From contig PMZJ01000028.1 of the NCBI GenBank assembly GCA_003170415.1, positions 1 through 46,112 on the forward strand: a stretch of 46,112 bases of DNA, given 5' to 3'. The notes below the pieces were generated by a model, which was not told where the DNA came from, made no database searches, and worked only from the letters and a program-made list of their open reading frames with translations. Of the stretch, positions 8,226 through 16,365 are shown one piece after another. Both the position numbers and the translations under genes were made by a program. The stretch's first letter is position 1, and each line of letters begins with the position of its first letter. This DNA comes from Phycisphaerales bacterium. GTDB lineage: Bacteria; Planctomycetota; Phycisphaerae; Sedimentisphaerales; Anaerobacaceae.

Positions 8226-9305
8226 TTATTTTTTCGGCTTTATTGTCAACTGTTCGATTTTTTCGAGGATTTTTTCGACGGTGGGTATTCCGCCGCCGGG
8301 CCTGCCCCAGAATACTACGGGCGTCTTGCCCGCGACAGCCAAGCGGACGTCCTCAACCATTTGGCCGCAGCTCATTTCAACGACGAGGAAAATCGGCGAC
8401 TTATCCGCGGCTTTACTAATCGGCTCGGACGGGAATGGCCAAAGCGTAATCGGCCTGATACTGCCGACTTTGATTCCTTGCTCCCTGGCTTGCTGGGCGG
8501 CGCGTCGGGCGATTCTGGCGCAGATACCATAAGCGACGATGATAATATCGGCGTCATCAACATCTGACTGCTCGCAGCGTGTTTCATTTTTTTCGATTTG
8601 ACGATACTTGGCCTGGAGGTCGTAGTTGTGCTGCTCGATTGCGCCTTCAGCCAGCCAGAGCGAGCGGACGATATTTTGTTTTCTGCCATCGGCTCCTGTT
8701 AACGCCCAGTCCTTTTTCGGGAGTTTTAATTTCTGAGTGTTAAGTTTTGAGTTTGTTGGAATCACGACGGGTTCCATCATCTGGCCTAATATGCCGTCAG
8801 CGAGAATAATCGCGGGGATTCGATATTTGTCCGCCAGGTCGAAGGCAAGCGGCATAATATCGGCAAATTCCTGGACGCCCGACGGGCCGAATACGATACA
8901 GTGATAATCGCCGTGGCCTCCGCCTTTTACGGACTGGAAGTAGTCGCCCTGCGATGGCGCGATATTGCCCAGGCCGGGGCCTCCCCGCATAACGTTGACG
9001 ATGACGCAGGGCAACTCCGCGGCGGCGAGATAGCTTATGCCTTCCTGCATCAAACTGATGCCCGGGCTGGAAGAGCTGGTCATAGTGCGTTTGCCCGTCG
9101 CCGCTGCGCCGAAGACCATATTTATCGCGGCCAGCTCGCTTTCGCTCTGGACGAAGACCCTTTTTTCTTCGGGCATTCGTTGTGACATATAGGCGGTAAC
9201 TTCGTTTTGCGGCGTGATGGGATAGCCGAAATACGCGTCGAGGCCGGCCTGTATCGCCGACTCCGCCATTGCTTCATTACCGCACATTAAAACTCTATCG
9301 CTCAC
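8226..9305 (-). CDS. vorB: 2-oxoacid:ferredoxin oxidoreductase, alpha subunit (VorB/KorA type)
   Basis: 359 residues of the PFOR domain I/II family without an N-terminal gamma fusion. The opening MSDRVLMCGNEAMAESAI and FGYPITPQNEV resemble the 3-methyl-2-oxobutanoate dehydrogenase subunit VorB class; KorA (2-oxoglutarate) is the main alternative. It starts two bases after the ferredoxin-like subunit. Residues about 183-200 (IPTNSKLNTQKLKLPKKD) are encoded by a run of ACTCAAA/ACTTAAC-like words (8718-8757) and may be repeat-derived, in a loop between domains. Confidence 0.93.
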   Translation of the reverse strand: MSDRVLMCGNEAMAESAIQAGLDAYFGYPITPQNEVTAYMSQRMPEEKRVFVQSESELAAINMVFGAAATGKRTMTSSSSPGISLMQEGISYLAAAELPCVIVNVMRGGPGLGNIAPSQGDYFQSVKGGGHGDYHCIVFGPSGVQEFADIMPLAFDLADKYRIPAIILADGILGQMMEPVVIPTNSKLNTQKLKLPKKDWALTGADGRKQNIVRSLWLAEGAIEQHNYDLQAKYRQIEKNETRCEQSDVDDADIIIVAYGICARIARRAAQQAREQGIKVGSIRPITLWPFPSEPISKAADKSPIFLVVEMSCGQMVEDVRLAVAGKTPVVFWGRPGGGIPTVEKILEKIEQLTIKPKK

Positions 9306-9307
9306 TT

Positions 9308-9589
9308 CTATTCTCTGGCTAAGTTATTTACCTTTTTTTTATTTGGGTTCACGGACTTTATGTCGATTTTATCAGAGCCGGCTTTGTCCCGATAGACCTC
9401 GATAGCACAATCCGGGCAAACAATTGCGCAGTTGGCGCAGCCGGTGCAGTTTGGCCCCGTGGATACAGCGGGGAAGTATCCCTTGCTGTTGGATTTCTCC
9501 GAAATGCTGATTACGTTGTTGGGGCATACGGTAACACAAAGGGTGCAACCCTTGCAACGTTCGATATCGATTATAATTTTTCCGGCCAT
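9308..9589 (-). CDS. 2-oxoacid:ferredoxin oxidoreductase, delta (4Fe-4S ferredoxin) subunit
   Basis: 93 residues with two complete 4Fe-4S motifs, CKGCTLCVTVCP (near 13-24) and CTGCANCAIVCP (near 48-59). It passes electrons from the TPP subunit to ferredoxin. It is the first gene of the operon delta-alpha-beta-(small membrane protein)-gamma. A good sigma-70 promoter and a hairpin lie upstream (9601-9695). The C-terminal tail after residue 75 is Lys/Asn-rich. Confidence 0.94.
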   Translation of the reverse strand: MAGKIIIDIERCKGCTLCVTVCPNNVISISEKSNSKGYFPAVSTGPNCTGCANCAIVCPDCAIEVYRDKAGSDKIDIKSVNPNKKKVNNLARE

Positions 9590-9600
9590 TTGCGTCTCAT

Positions 9601-9656
9601 TTACCGCAGAGGACGCTGAGAAAATCTTTAGATAATTCCCGTGGTCTCCGCGGTAA
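9601..9656. repeat. Inverted repeat in the leader of the oxidoreductase operon
   Basis: Perfect 7-base arms TTACCGC (9601-9607) and GCGGTAA (9650-9656), with further related words inside (AGAGGACGC on one side, GTGGTCTCC on the other). It lies between the promoter at 9667-9695 and the start codon at 9589, so it would be transcribed into the 5' leader and end about 10 bases from the ATG. The CCGCAGAGGACGC wording resembles a dispersed repeat family (recollection). Confidence 0.65.
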
Positions 9657-9666
9657 TTGTCGGGGC

Positions 9667-9695
9667 ATTATACTGGAGGAACCGGCGGTTGTAAA
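9667..9695 (-). promoter_or_regulatory. Sigma-70-like promoter of the oxidoreductase operon
   Basis: On the minus strand TTTACA, 17-base spacer, TATAAT. The -10 box is perfect. Predicted start about 9660, giving a leader of about 70 bases that contains the 9601-9656 inverted repeat. Confidence 0.6.
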
Positions 9696-9718
9696 GAATA
9701 ATGAGGCGTATTAGCCGT

Positions 9719-10915
9719 TCAATAGCCGGGTTTCAGGAACAGATAATAGAGTCGGCCTTCCTGGTATGTTTGTCCCGCGAGTTTGCCTGCCTCATCACCA
9801 ATTCCGAGGTAAATATCGCATCTACCCGCTGCACGGATAGCACCGCCCGTGTCCTGGTCGAGGGCGAAGCCGGCGAACGGGTCGGTATAGGTCGTATCGC
9901 CTATCTGACGTGGGAGTTTGGTGGCGAAAAATGTCAGGGAGGCACGCGGGAAGATGGATTTGTCCGTTGCGATACTTCTGTAAGCGATAACCGGCTCATT
10001 CAAACTGCCATGCGGGCCGCCTTGTTCTGCCTGCCTGAAGAATACAAAGCGTGGGTTAATCTGGGTATATTGGCGGACCAATGAGGAGTTGGCTTTGAAG
10101 AAATCTATCATAGAGTTAAGATTTACCCGGTCAGGCGGAATTTTCCCATCATTGATGAGTTGTTTGTTGATGCTTTTGTATTCGTGGCCGTTGTTTGCGG
10201 CGTAGCTATAGGTTACGAGCCGGCCATCCGGCATACGTATCACTGCTGAACCCTGAACGTGGACGATATAAACCTTGAAGGGGTCATCGAGCCAGACGAT
10301 TTCGCTGCCTGCCAGCATATTGGAGTTTTCGATTTCAGCACGAGCGGGGTATAGCGTGATTTGGCCGTCTGCACCTTTTCTGCCTAATATTTTACCGTCT
10401 TCGCCTTTGACCAGGTCTTTGGGTTGGCTGTACAGGGGGTATTGGAATTGAGCTGTTTTAACTGTTGAGCCGTAGAAGATGGGAGTGTAGTAGCCGGTGA
10501 ACAGGACGGTTCCTGCGTCGTCACAGCCGACGGACATATAGACGTCGAATTTCTGACGGATAGCATCGTTGAGTTTGCTGCCCGTGAGGCCGGATTTGAG
10601 CAGGTCTTTGAAGGCGTTAAGGGATTTGACGGCCTGTTCATGGGTGATGTCGGCATAAGGAAAGAATTGCTGACTCGACGGTTTTTTTAGATAGTCGAGA
10701 GAATTATCAATGCCTGTGGAGAGATTGGAAAGGTTGTGACAGGCGTCGGTGAAATCGGGTATTTCAGCGGGATTAGTAATTTTTCGCAGCGCCAACTGGC
10801 CCGGCGCAAGAGGCCTGTCATATTGCGGTGCGACGATACGTTGGGGTTTTTGGCAGCCGACGGCTACCAGAACAATGGCGACTAATGCGGCTGAAAGCAA
10901 TATTCTGTTTTTCAT
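9719..10915 (-). CDS. mltA: Membrane-bound lytic murein transglycosylase A (MltA)
   Basis: About 398 residues. A lipoprotein signal peptide ends in AVGC with the lipidated Cys at 21. The MltA domain (YYTPIFYGS region) and the C-terminal 3D domain, with its DQDTGGAIRAAGRCDIYLG signature, are both present. It cleaves peptidoglycan glycan strands to 1,6-anhydro products at the outer-membrane inner face. The start at 10915 is chosen because it gives a proper lipoprotein signal; an in-frame ATG 75 bases upstream would add a basic stretch read from a GC-rich repeat-like segment. Stands alone. Confidence 0.95.
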   Translation of the reverse strand: MKNRILLSAALVAIVLVAVGCQKPQRIVAPQYDRPLAPGQLALRKITNPAEIPDFTDACHNLSNLSTGIDNSLDYLKKPSSQQFFPYADITHEQAVKSLNAFKDLLKSGLTGSKLNDAIRQKFDVYMSVGCDDAGTVLFTGYYTPIFYGSTVKTAQFQYPLYSQPKDLVKGEDGKILGRKGADGQITLYPARAEIENSNMLAGSEIVWLDDPFKVYIVHVQGSAVIRMPDGRLVTYSYAANNGHEYKSINKQLINDGKIPPDRVNLNSMIDFFKANSSLVRQYTQINPRFVFFRQAEQGGPHGSLNEPVIAYRSIATDKSIFPRASLTFFATKLPRQIGDTTYTDPFAGFALDQDTGGAIRAAGRCDIYLGIGDEAGKLAGQTYQEGRLYYLFLKPGY

Positions 10916-11313
10916 AAAAATCTTTCTCTTAATAAACAAAGAGGCCCCCTTGGCGCCCTTCGGGCGGCGTTGGATGAGCTTCATTAACAAAGCAGGGTCT
11001 TATAATAGTGTGTCGGCGAAGCGGGGAGTGATTCTTTAATGTGACTGTTTAGTTGGTGCCGAGGGAATTGTGAAAAAAGAAGGAGCATCACTGGGGTCCC
11101 ACGAGCACCCACACCCAAAATGCTCTGTAAGAGCCACGCGAGTGACACTCCTCGTATCGTTATGACTTCTGCCCCCAATGCGCCGAGATTCTCAGAAGTC
11201 AGCAACATCTACAATGTAAAGACGTATCGTAACATAAATATATTGCAGGCGGCTATCAGAGCTATCCTGATTTTGCTGGTAAAAATACCTGACCGGCTGA
11301 CTGGGATTTTTGG
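10916..11313. other. 398-base intergenic region with an inverted repeat
   Basis: No gene seen. Near mltA lies a GC-rich stretch GGCGCCCTTCGGGCGGC (about 10956-10972) with short hairpin potential. At 11163-11201 there is a perfect 9-base inverted repeat, TGACTTCTG and CAGAAGTCA, with a 21-base loop. Neither has a T-run that would make it a clear terminator. Both flanking genes read leftward, so the region holds the response-regulator 3' end and the mltA promoter. Confidence 0.5.
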
Positions 11314-11967
11314 TCAACCATCGACCGAGGTAATCCCCTTGCGGATGGCGTATTTGGTCAGTTCGGCGACATTGTGGATATCCAGCTTGCTCATTACCTG
11401 CCTGCGGTGTGTTTCAACGGTTTTGCCGCTGATATGCAGTTTGAGGGCTATTTGTTTCGTTGAATTGCCCTCGGCCATAAGCTGGACAACCTCTTTTTCC
11501 CTGTCGGTGAGGATATCCGGGCCGGAGAACTCGGTTGTGGCGAGCCGGTGGAGGTAGTCCTCGACAACGACGCCTGAAATGGCGGGGCTAAGATAGATTT
11601 TGTCGTCGGTTACGGCCCGTATGGCCCTTGCAAGCTCCTCGAAGGCGCAGTCCTTGAGGAGGTACCCGGCGGCGCCGCTTTTGAGCATTTCGGTGACGAA
11701 AAGTGCGTCGGAGTGCATTGAAAGGGCGATAATTTTTGTGTCCGGGGATTTTGAGAGTATTTGCTTTGTGGCCTCGATGCCGTTGAGGTCGGGCATAGTT
11801 ATGTCCATAATGACTATATCAGGAGCCAATTCTGCCGCCAATCGGACGGCGGTTCGGCCATTATCCGCCTCGGCGATGACCTCCATATCCTTTTGTTTTT
11901 CGAGAAGTGAGCGGAGGCCCTGACGGGTGATTTTGTGGTCGTCTGCCAACAGGATTCTTGTGCTCAT
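11314..11967 (-). CDS. NarL/FixJ-family response regulator
   Basis: 217 residues. The receiver domain (1-120) has D9/D10, the phosphoacceptor D55 in IVIMDITMPD and the conserved Lys in LLKD; the LuxR-type helix-turn-helix (about 148-212) has TDREKEVVQLMAEG and KLHISGKTVETHR. The start at 11967 is fixed by a strong AGGAG eight bases upstream; a longer frame would read through the palindromic repeat at 11982-12012. It lies 73 bases downstream of the histidine kinase and is its likely partner. Target genes unknown. Confidence 0.95.
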   Translation of the reverse strand: MSTRILLADDHKITRQGLRSLLEKQKDMEVIAEADNGRTAVRLAAELAPDIVIMDITMPDLNGIEATKQILSKSPDTKIIALSMHSDALFVTEMLKSGAAGYLLKDCAFEELARAIRAVTDDKIYLSPAISGVVVEDYLHRLATTEFSGPDILTDREKEVVQLMAEGNSTKQIALKLHISGKTVETHRRQVMSKLDIHNVAELTKYAIRKGITSVDG

Positions 11968-11981
11968 TTTTTTACTCCTGC

Positions 11982-12012
11982 CCGCCGGTAGGCGAGGTCT
12001 CGCCAAGGGCGG
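11982..12012. repeat. Palindromic hairpin CCGCC-GGCGAG-GT-CTCGCC-GGCGG, copy 1
   Basis: Double-stem palindrome: CCGCC, 4 bases, GGCGAG, GT, CTCGCC, 3 bases, GGCGG. It sits between the kinase and response-regulator genes, one base from the AGGAG ribosome site of the latter. A second copy with the same arms and different loops lies at 14979-15009. Likely a REP-type element, possibly modulating translation of the regulator. Confidence 0.8.
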
Positions 12013-12040
12013 ATCCCGCGATTTTTCGACATAGTCCGGA

Positions 12041-14455
12041 TTAAGCCGAACGCTCTTTCTTTTTTCGCGGCTTCCTGTTTTTGTCAGGGCGGGCGCCTGA
12101 AAAACGGGTGCGTGGCTTTTCCTGGTTTTCTATGGGGGCAGTCAAGGTGATTTGTGTGCCTTTCCCTGCCCTGGCGTTTATAATAACGCTTCCGCCTATC
12201 TGGTCAAGTCGTTCCCGGATATTAAACAGGCCGAATCCTCCTTTTGCGGGGTCCTTGACGGCGCTAATCGCCTCGGCGTCGAAGCCGACGCCGTTGTCTT
12301 CCACGGTTACCTGAATGTTTTTTTGAATCCTGCAGGTGAAAACCTTTGCCTTTTTTGCCCTGGCGTGCTTGACGACGTTGACCAACAACTCGCGGACCGC
12401 CTGGAAGAGCAGGACGCGGATATCGGTATTGAGAGGTTTTGGTTTGCCATCGTCGGCGAACTCGACGGCCAGACCAAATCGCTGCCTTGTTTGCTTGGCC
12501 AGCCAGTTGACCGCCGCCTCGAAGCCAAGCTCGTAAAGAACGGGCGGACTTATCTCAAATGTCAGTGACCGGGTTGCCCCGATTGTCTGCGAGATGAGGC
12601 CGTTTATCTCATTCAGTGATTTGACTAAATCCGGTTCGGCGTTGCTTGTCAGTGATTCAAGTTTGATTTTGGATATGGCGAGATTCTGGGCGATGTGGTC
12701 GTGGAGTTCGGCGGCGATTCGTCTTCTGAGCCGTTCCTCGGCCAGCGAAAGTTCCGAGGCGAGAGAACGCAGTTGCTGCTGATAGAGCATAAGTTTTTCT
12801 TCCGCTTCTTTTCGTTTTGTGATGTCCTGGGCCGTGCCTTCGTAATAGAGAATTTTGCCTTTGGCGTCTTTTACGGCAAAGGCGCTTTCGGAAACGAAAA
12901 GTTTAGTGCCGTCGATTCTGCGCCAGATGGACTCGAGACCGATGACCCTGCCTTCTTTTTTTATGAATTTTTTGAATCTGGAGCGCGGGGTTGAAGGGTC
13001 AAATCCATTTTTTTCGACGTTAAACTTGGCAAGTTGTTTAAATGAGCGGCAGCCCATCATTTTGATAAGGGCGGGGTTGGCGAGCAGTATTCGGCCGGAT
13101 GGAGTGGTTCTGTAAAGTCCGACGATTGTGTTTTCAAAGATGCTTCCGAATCTCACTTCGGCACTGCGGAGTGATTCTTCAGCGCGTTTGCGCTCGGCGA
13201 CTTCTTTCTGTAAAGTTTCCACTGCCTTGGCCAGGTCGGCGGTCCTTTGTTTTACTCTTGTTTCAAGCTCTTCGTGCGCTTTTTTGAGTTGTTCTTCCGC
13301 CTTTTTGCGTTCAGTAACGTCTTTTATGATTCCCTGTGTCCCGGCGGTTTTGCCGTCCTGTATGATAAGGGAAGAGCTTAGTTCGATAAATACGCGGGAA
13401 CCGTCTTTCTTTTTGGCCTCGAGGTAGAGAACACCGAGTTTTTTACCCTGCAGTTTTTCGGTGAATCTTTTTGTGGCTTTTGGTATTTCAGATTCTACCA
13501 GAAAACTTGTGAAGTTTTTACCGACCATTTCTTCCGGCTTGTAGCCGAATATTCTTTTACAGGCAGGCGACAGGTATGTTATGAAACCTCTTGTATCTGT
13601 CATGAAAATCATATCCGAGCTTCGTTCGGTGAGACCCCTGAATTTTTCTTCGGATTCCCGCAGGGCCTCTTCGGCGTGTTTGCGTTCGGTTGTGTCGGTG
13701 AAAAAGCCAGCGAGGCACGGCCTGTTATCTATCAAGACCTTGGCTGTGTTGATGTCCACATAGAATAGTGTCCCATTTTTGCGGAGGCAGGGCACGTTGC
13801 GGGATATTTCCTTATTGCCTTGCGCCTTCGCGTAAAAGTCACGTTTTACTTCAGTCCGCAATTCCCTATGGTGTATATCATTTACAGTCATTCGCGTCAG
13901 CTCGTCGGCCGAGTATCCGAACATTTTGCAGATAGCCGGGTTGGCGTATTTGAATTGTTTTGTTTCAATATCGGCGACGAGAATTCCTTCCCTCGCGGAT
14001 TCGAATATCGCTTTGTATCTCGTTTCGGATTCTTGAAGGGCCAACTCTGCTTTTTTTCGCTCGGTGATATCCCGGTTTGCGCCTATGATGCCGACTATAT
14101 TTCCGTTTTTGTCCCGCCAGGGCAGTTTTGTGCACAAGCTCCAGTTGGGTTGTCCGTCTTTGCGGCGGGTCCTGAATACCTCATCGTTCACCATCGGCCT
14201 GCCGGTTCTTATTATCTCCTGCTCGGCTGCGTAGAAGGCGCCGGCTAACTCGGGCCCAAATAAATCAAAATCGTTTTTGCCAATCGGGCTTCCGGAAAGG
14301 GGCAGGTCTGTATCTTCGGCGACGGCCTTGTTGCAGATGACAAATCTGCTTTTTGTGTCCTTGACATAGAGACGGTCGGGCAGGGTATCTATGAGGGTCC
14401 GCAGAAGCTCAATTTCATGGATAAGCTGTTCTTTGGTTTTGTCGGCGTCGTTCAT
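12041..14455 (-). CDS. Soluble multi-PAS sensor histidine kinase (NarX/HisKA_3 type)
   Basis: 804 residues from ATG 14455. Four PAS/PAC units (about 12-130, 135-260, 262-385, 440-560) each end in an RDITERKK-like motif, with a coiled coil between the third and fourth. The dimerisation/phosphoacceptor segment AAELHDHIAQNLA (His585) is HisKA_3 type, and the HATPase_c domain has the N box ELLVNVVKH and G1 EDNGVGF near 720. There is no membrane helix, so it senses a cytoplasmic signal (redox, ligand). The Lys/Arg-rich tail is odd. An in-frame extension of 91 Arg-rich residues upstream is a shadow of the NYN gene and was not used. Confidence 0.93.
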   Translation of the reverse strand: MNDADKTKEQLIHEIELLRTLIDTLPDRLYVKDTKSRFVICNKAVAEDTDLPLSGSPIGKNDFDLFGPELAGAFYAAEQEIIRTGRPMVNDEVFRTRRKDGQPNWSLCTKLPWRDKNGNIVGIIGANRDITERKKAELALQESETRYKAIFESAREGILVADIETKQFKYANPAICKMFGYSADELTRMTVNDIHHRELRTEVKRDFYAKAQGNKEISRNVPCLRKNGTLFYVDINTAKVLIDNRPCLAGFFTDTTERKHAEEALRESEEKFRGLTERSSDMIFMTDTRGFITYLSPACKRIFGYKPEEMVGKNFTSFLVESEIPKATKRFTEKLQGKKLGVLYLEAKKKDGSRVFIELSSSLIIQDGKTAGTQGIIKDVTERKKAEEQLKKAHEELETRVKQRTADLAKAVETLQKEVAERKRAEESLRSAEVRFGSIFENTIVGLYRTTPSGRILLANPALIKMMGCRSFKQLAKFNVEKNGFDPSTPRSRFKKFIKKEGRVIGLESIWRRIDGTKLFVSESAFAVKDAKGKILYYEGTAQDITKRKEAEEKLMLYQQQLRSLASELSLAEERLRRRIAAELHDHIAQNLAISKIKLESLTSNAEPDLVKSLNEINGLISQTIGATRSLTFEISPPVLYELGFEAAVNWLAKQTRQRFGLAVEFADDGKPKPLNTDIRVLLFQAVRELLVNVVKHARAKKAKVFTCRIQKNIQVTVEDNGVGFDAEAISAVKDPAKGGFGLFNIRERLDQIGGSVIINARAGKGTQITLTAPIENQEKPRTRFSGARPDKNRKPRKKKERSA

Positions 14456-14472
14456 TGTTTTTTCTGCGGTTG

Positions 14473-14949
14473 TTACCGGTTGAGGCCAAAGGTTTTGAGC
14501 CAGAGCTGGGTTTCGCTTTCGGTCAGGCCGGCGCGTTTGGCAGCCGGTTCTTTGCCTCGTTTTCGTTTGCTGAGCCGTTTTGTTACTATGGCCCAGAATT
14601 CGTCGGATTGGACGGAGGTCGCTTTTCGAGCGGACGCGGCGTCGCGAATTCTGCGGTCGGTGCTGACGATGGTCAGGTGTGCTGGAGCGGTGCTGTCGAG
14701 TATTCGGTGTTCGATAATGGTGTCGCAATCGGTATTGCGGCCGGAGAAGGTAATTTCCAGATTGCTTATATTGTTGAATCCTGATTTATCGGGTGGCCCT
14801 ATGCCGTCGAAGATGATTTCGGCTTTGTCGCGTGTAAGGCCGAAGTATATATCGAGGGCCTGACACATCGCGGTATCGGTTATGGATGTGTCTTCATCAG
14901 GGTTTTGAATGGCCCACAGCAGATTGTGCCCGTCGATAATAACCGGCAT
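14473..14949 (-). CDS. NYN domain (YacP-like) RNA-binding/nuclease protein
   Basis: 158 residues of the PIN-like NYN fold: the N-terminus VIIDGHNLLW, the middle DCDTIIEHRI and TIVSTDRRIRDAA, with the acidic residues expected of the metal site. YacP (Rae1) of Bacillus is a ribosome-associated mRNA nuclease; whether this one cuts is inferred from the family. The kinase gene begins 17 bases downstream on the same strand, and pyrC ends 66 bases upstream, so it may be co-transcribed with both. Confidence 0.85.
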   Translation of the reverse strand: MPVIIDGHNLLWAIQNPDEDTSITDTAMCQALDIYFGLTRDKAEIIFDGIGPPDKSGFNNISNLEITFSGRNTDCDTIIEHRILDSTAPAHLTIVSTDRRIRDAASARKATSVQSDEFWAIVTKRLSKRKRGKEPAAKRAGLTESETQLWLKTFGLNR

Positions 14950-14978
14950 TGTTCAATTACGCCTTGCTTTCGGCGGCC

Positions 14979-15009
14979 CCGCCTGTTGGCGAGGTCTCGC
15001 CCTCGGCGG
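14979..15009. repeat. Palindromic hairpin CCGCC-GGCGAG-GT-CTCGCC-GGCGG, copy 2
   Basis: Same double-stem arms and spacing as the element at 11982-12012 but with loops TGTT and CTC. It lies between pyrC and the NYN gene, 29 bases upstream of the NYN start codon. Confidence 0.8.
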
Positions 15010-15015
15010 ACAAAC

Positions 15016-16302
15016 TTATGCAGAAAATCTTATTTCGCCGCCGACAATTGTTTTTTCAACTTTGCCCTTAACGGTCCAGCCGTTGTAGGGGCAGTTTTTG
15101 CTTTTTGAGCGGAAGGTGCTTACGTCGATTTTGTATTCGGCGTTGGGGTCGATGATTGTTACGTCGGCCTGCCTGCCTTTGGTCATTGTTCCTTTATCGA
15201 CGCCGATTATTTTCGCGGGCTTTTCGGTCATAAGGCGAATCAGTCCGGGCCAATCGAGGATTCCCGGCTCAATAAGCGCCTTGATGTAAAGAGGCAAAGC
15301 GCACTCCAGCCCGATGAGTCCGAACGGCGCCGCCAGAAACTCCAGCTCCTTTTCGCTCTGCAGGTGCGGGGCGTGGTCGGTAACTAATGCGTCAATCAGC
15401 CCGTCGGCAATCGCCTCTTTGAGGGCTTCGATATCTTTTTGAGTTCGCAGGGGCGGGTTTACCTTGTAGTTGGTGTTATATTCGGCGCAGCATTTTTCGG
15501 TCAGCAGCAAGTGATGAGGCGTCACCTCGCAGGTTACGGGCAGGCCTTGTTTTTTGGCAGCCCGAATCAGTTCAACTGAGCCGGCGGTCGAGATGTGCTG
15601 TGCGTGATAGCGAACCGTTCCGGCCTTGATTTTTTTGACAAGCTGAATATCGCGCCACAGCATCGCTTCTTCGGCCAGAGGGTCAAGCCCCGGCAGGCCC
15701 AGTATTGTTGAGTAGTAGCCGGCGTTCATCACACCTTTACCTGCGATTTTGTCGTCCTGGCAGTGTTGGGCGATTACGACGTTGAACATCTGGGCATATT
15801 TGAGCGCCCGCAACATAACCGAGGCATCCTGGACGCCGTTTCCGTCGTCGGTGAAGCCGACCGCGCCTGCCTGGGCCATAAAGCCCATTTCGGCAAGCTC
15901 TACGCCCTCGCGCCCCTTTGTGATAGCGCCCATTGTATAAACGTGCGTTTTTCTGGCTTTTCTTGCCTTGCGATGAACGTATTCGACATTGGTTTCAGTT
16001 TCTATCGGCGGCGTCGTGTTTGGCATACAAACGACCGATGTGAATCCCCCCGCGACCGCGGCCGCTGAGCCGCTGGTGATGGTTTCTTCTTCCTCATCGC
16101 CAGGTTCGCGGAAATGAACGTGGATGTCAATCAGACCCGGCACGACGAGTTTGCCCGTCGCGTCGATTACATTGGCGACCGGTTTTTTGACGCGTCCGAC
16201 CTCGACAAATTTTTCATTGGCAATCAGCACGTCGCACTTCCTGTTGATTTTGTTCGCCGGGTCGATTACGTGACCATTTTTTATCAGAAGTTCTTTGCTC
16301 AT
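15016..16302 (-). CDS. pyrC: Dihydroorotase
   Basis: 428 residues, the class I (PyrC/AllB-like) amidohydrolase length. It has the metal ligands H61 and H63 in DIHVHFREPG, and DALVTDHAPH near residue 305 with the catalytic Asp. It interconverts N-carbamoyl-L-aspartate and dihydroorotate in pyrimidine synthesis. It follows pyrR and pyrB on the same strand but is separated from pyrB by a pilin-like gene. All the visible motifs belong to an active enzyme, unlike the PyrX pseudo-subunits. Confidence 0.97.
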   Translation of the reverse strand: MSKELLIKNGHVIDPANKINRKCDVLIANEKFVEVGRVKKPVANVIDATGKLVVPGLIDIHVHFREPGDEEEETITSGSAAAVAGGFTSVVCMPNTTPPIETETNVEYVHRKARKARKTHVYTMGAITKGREGVELAEMGFMAQAGAVGFTDDGNGVQDASVMLRALKYAQMFNVVIAQHCQDDKIAGKGVMNAGYYSTILGLPGLDPLAEEAMLWRDIQLVKKIKAGTVRYHAQHISTAGSVELIRAAKKQGLPVTCEVTPHHLLLTEKCCAEYNTNYKVNPPLRTQKDIEALKEAIADGLIDALVTDHAPHLQSEKELEFLAAPFGLIGLECALPLYIKALIEPGILDWPGLIRLMTEKPAKIIGVDKGTMTKGRQADVTIIDPNAEYKIDVSTFRSKSKNCPYNGWTVKGKVEKTIVGGEIRFSA

Positions 16303-16365
16303 AGCACGGTTATATAAGGTTAAATTTGCTAAATTGTTTCGGCATGTTAACCGCCGGTTAATTAT

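Noticed and set aside
14456-14728. 91-residue Arg-rich N-terminal extension of the histidine kinase
   Set aside because: It overlaps the NYN gene in another frame and has antisense-like composition. Kinase homology begins at ATG 14455.
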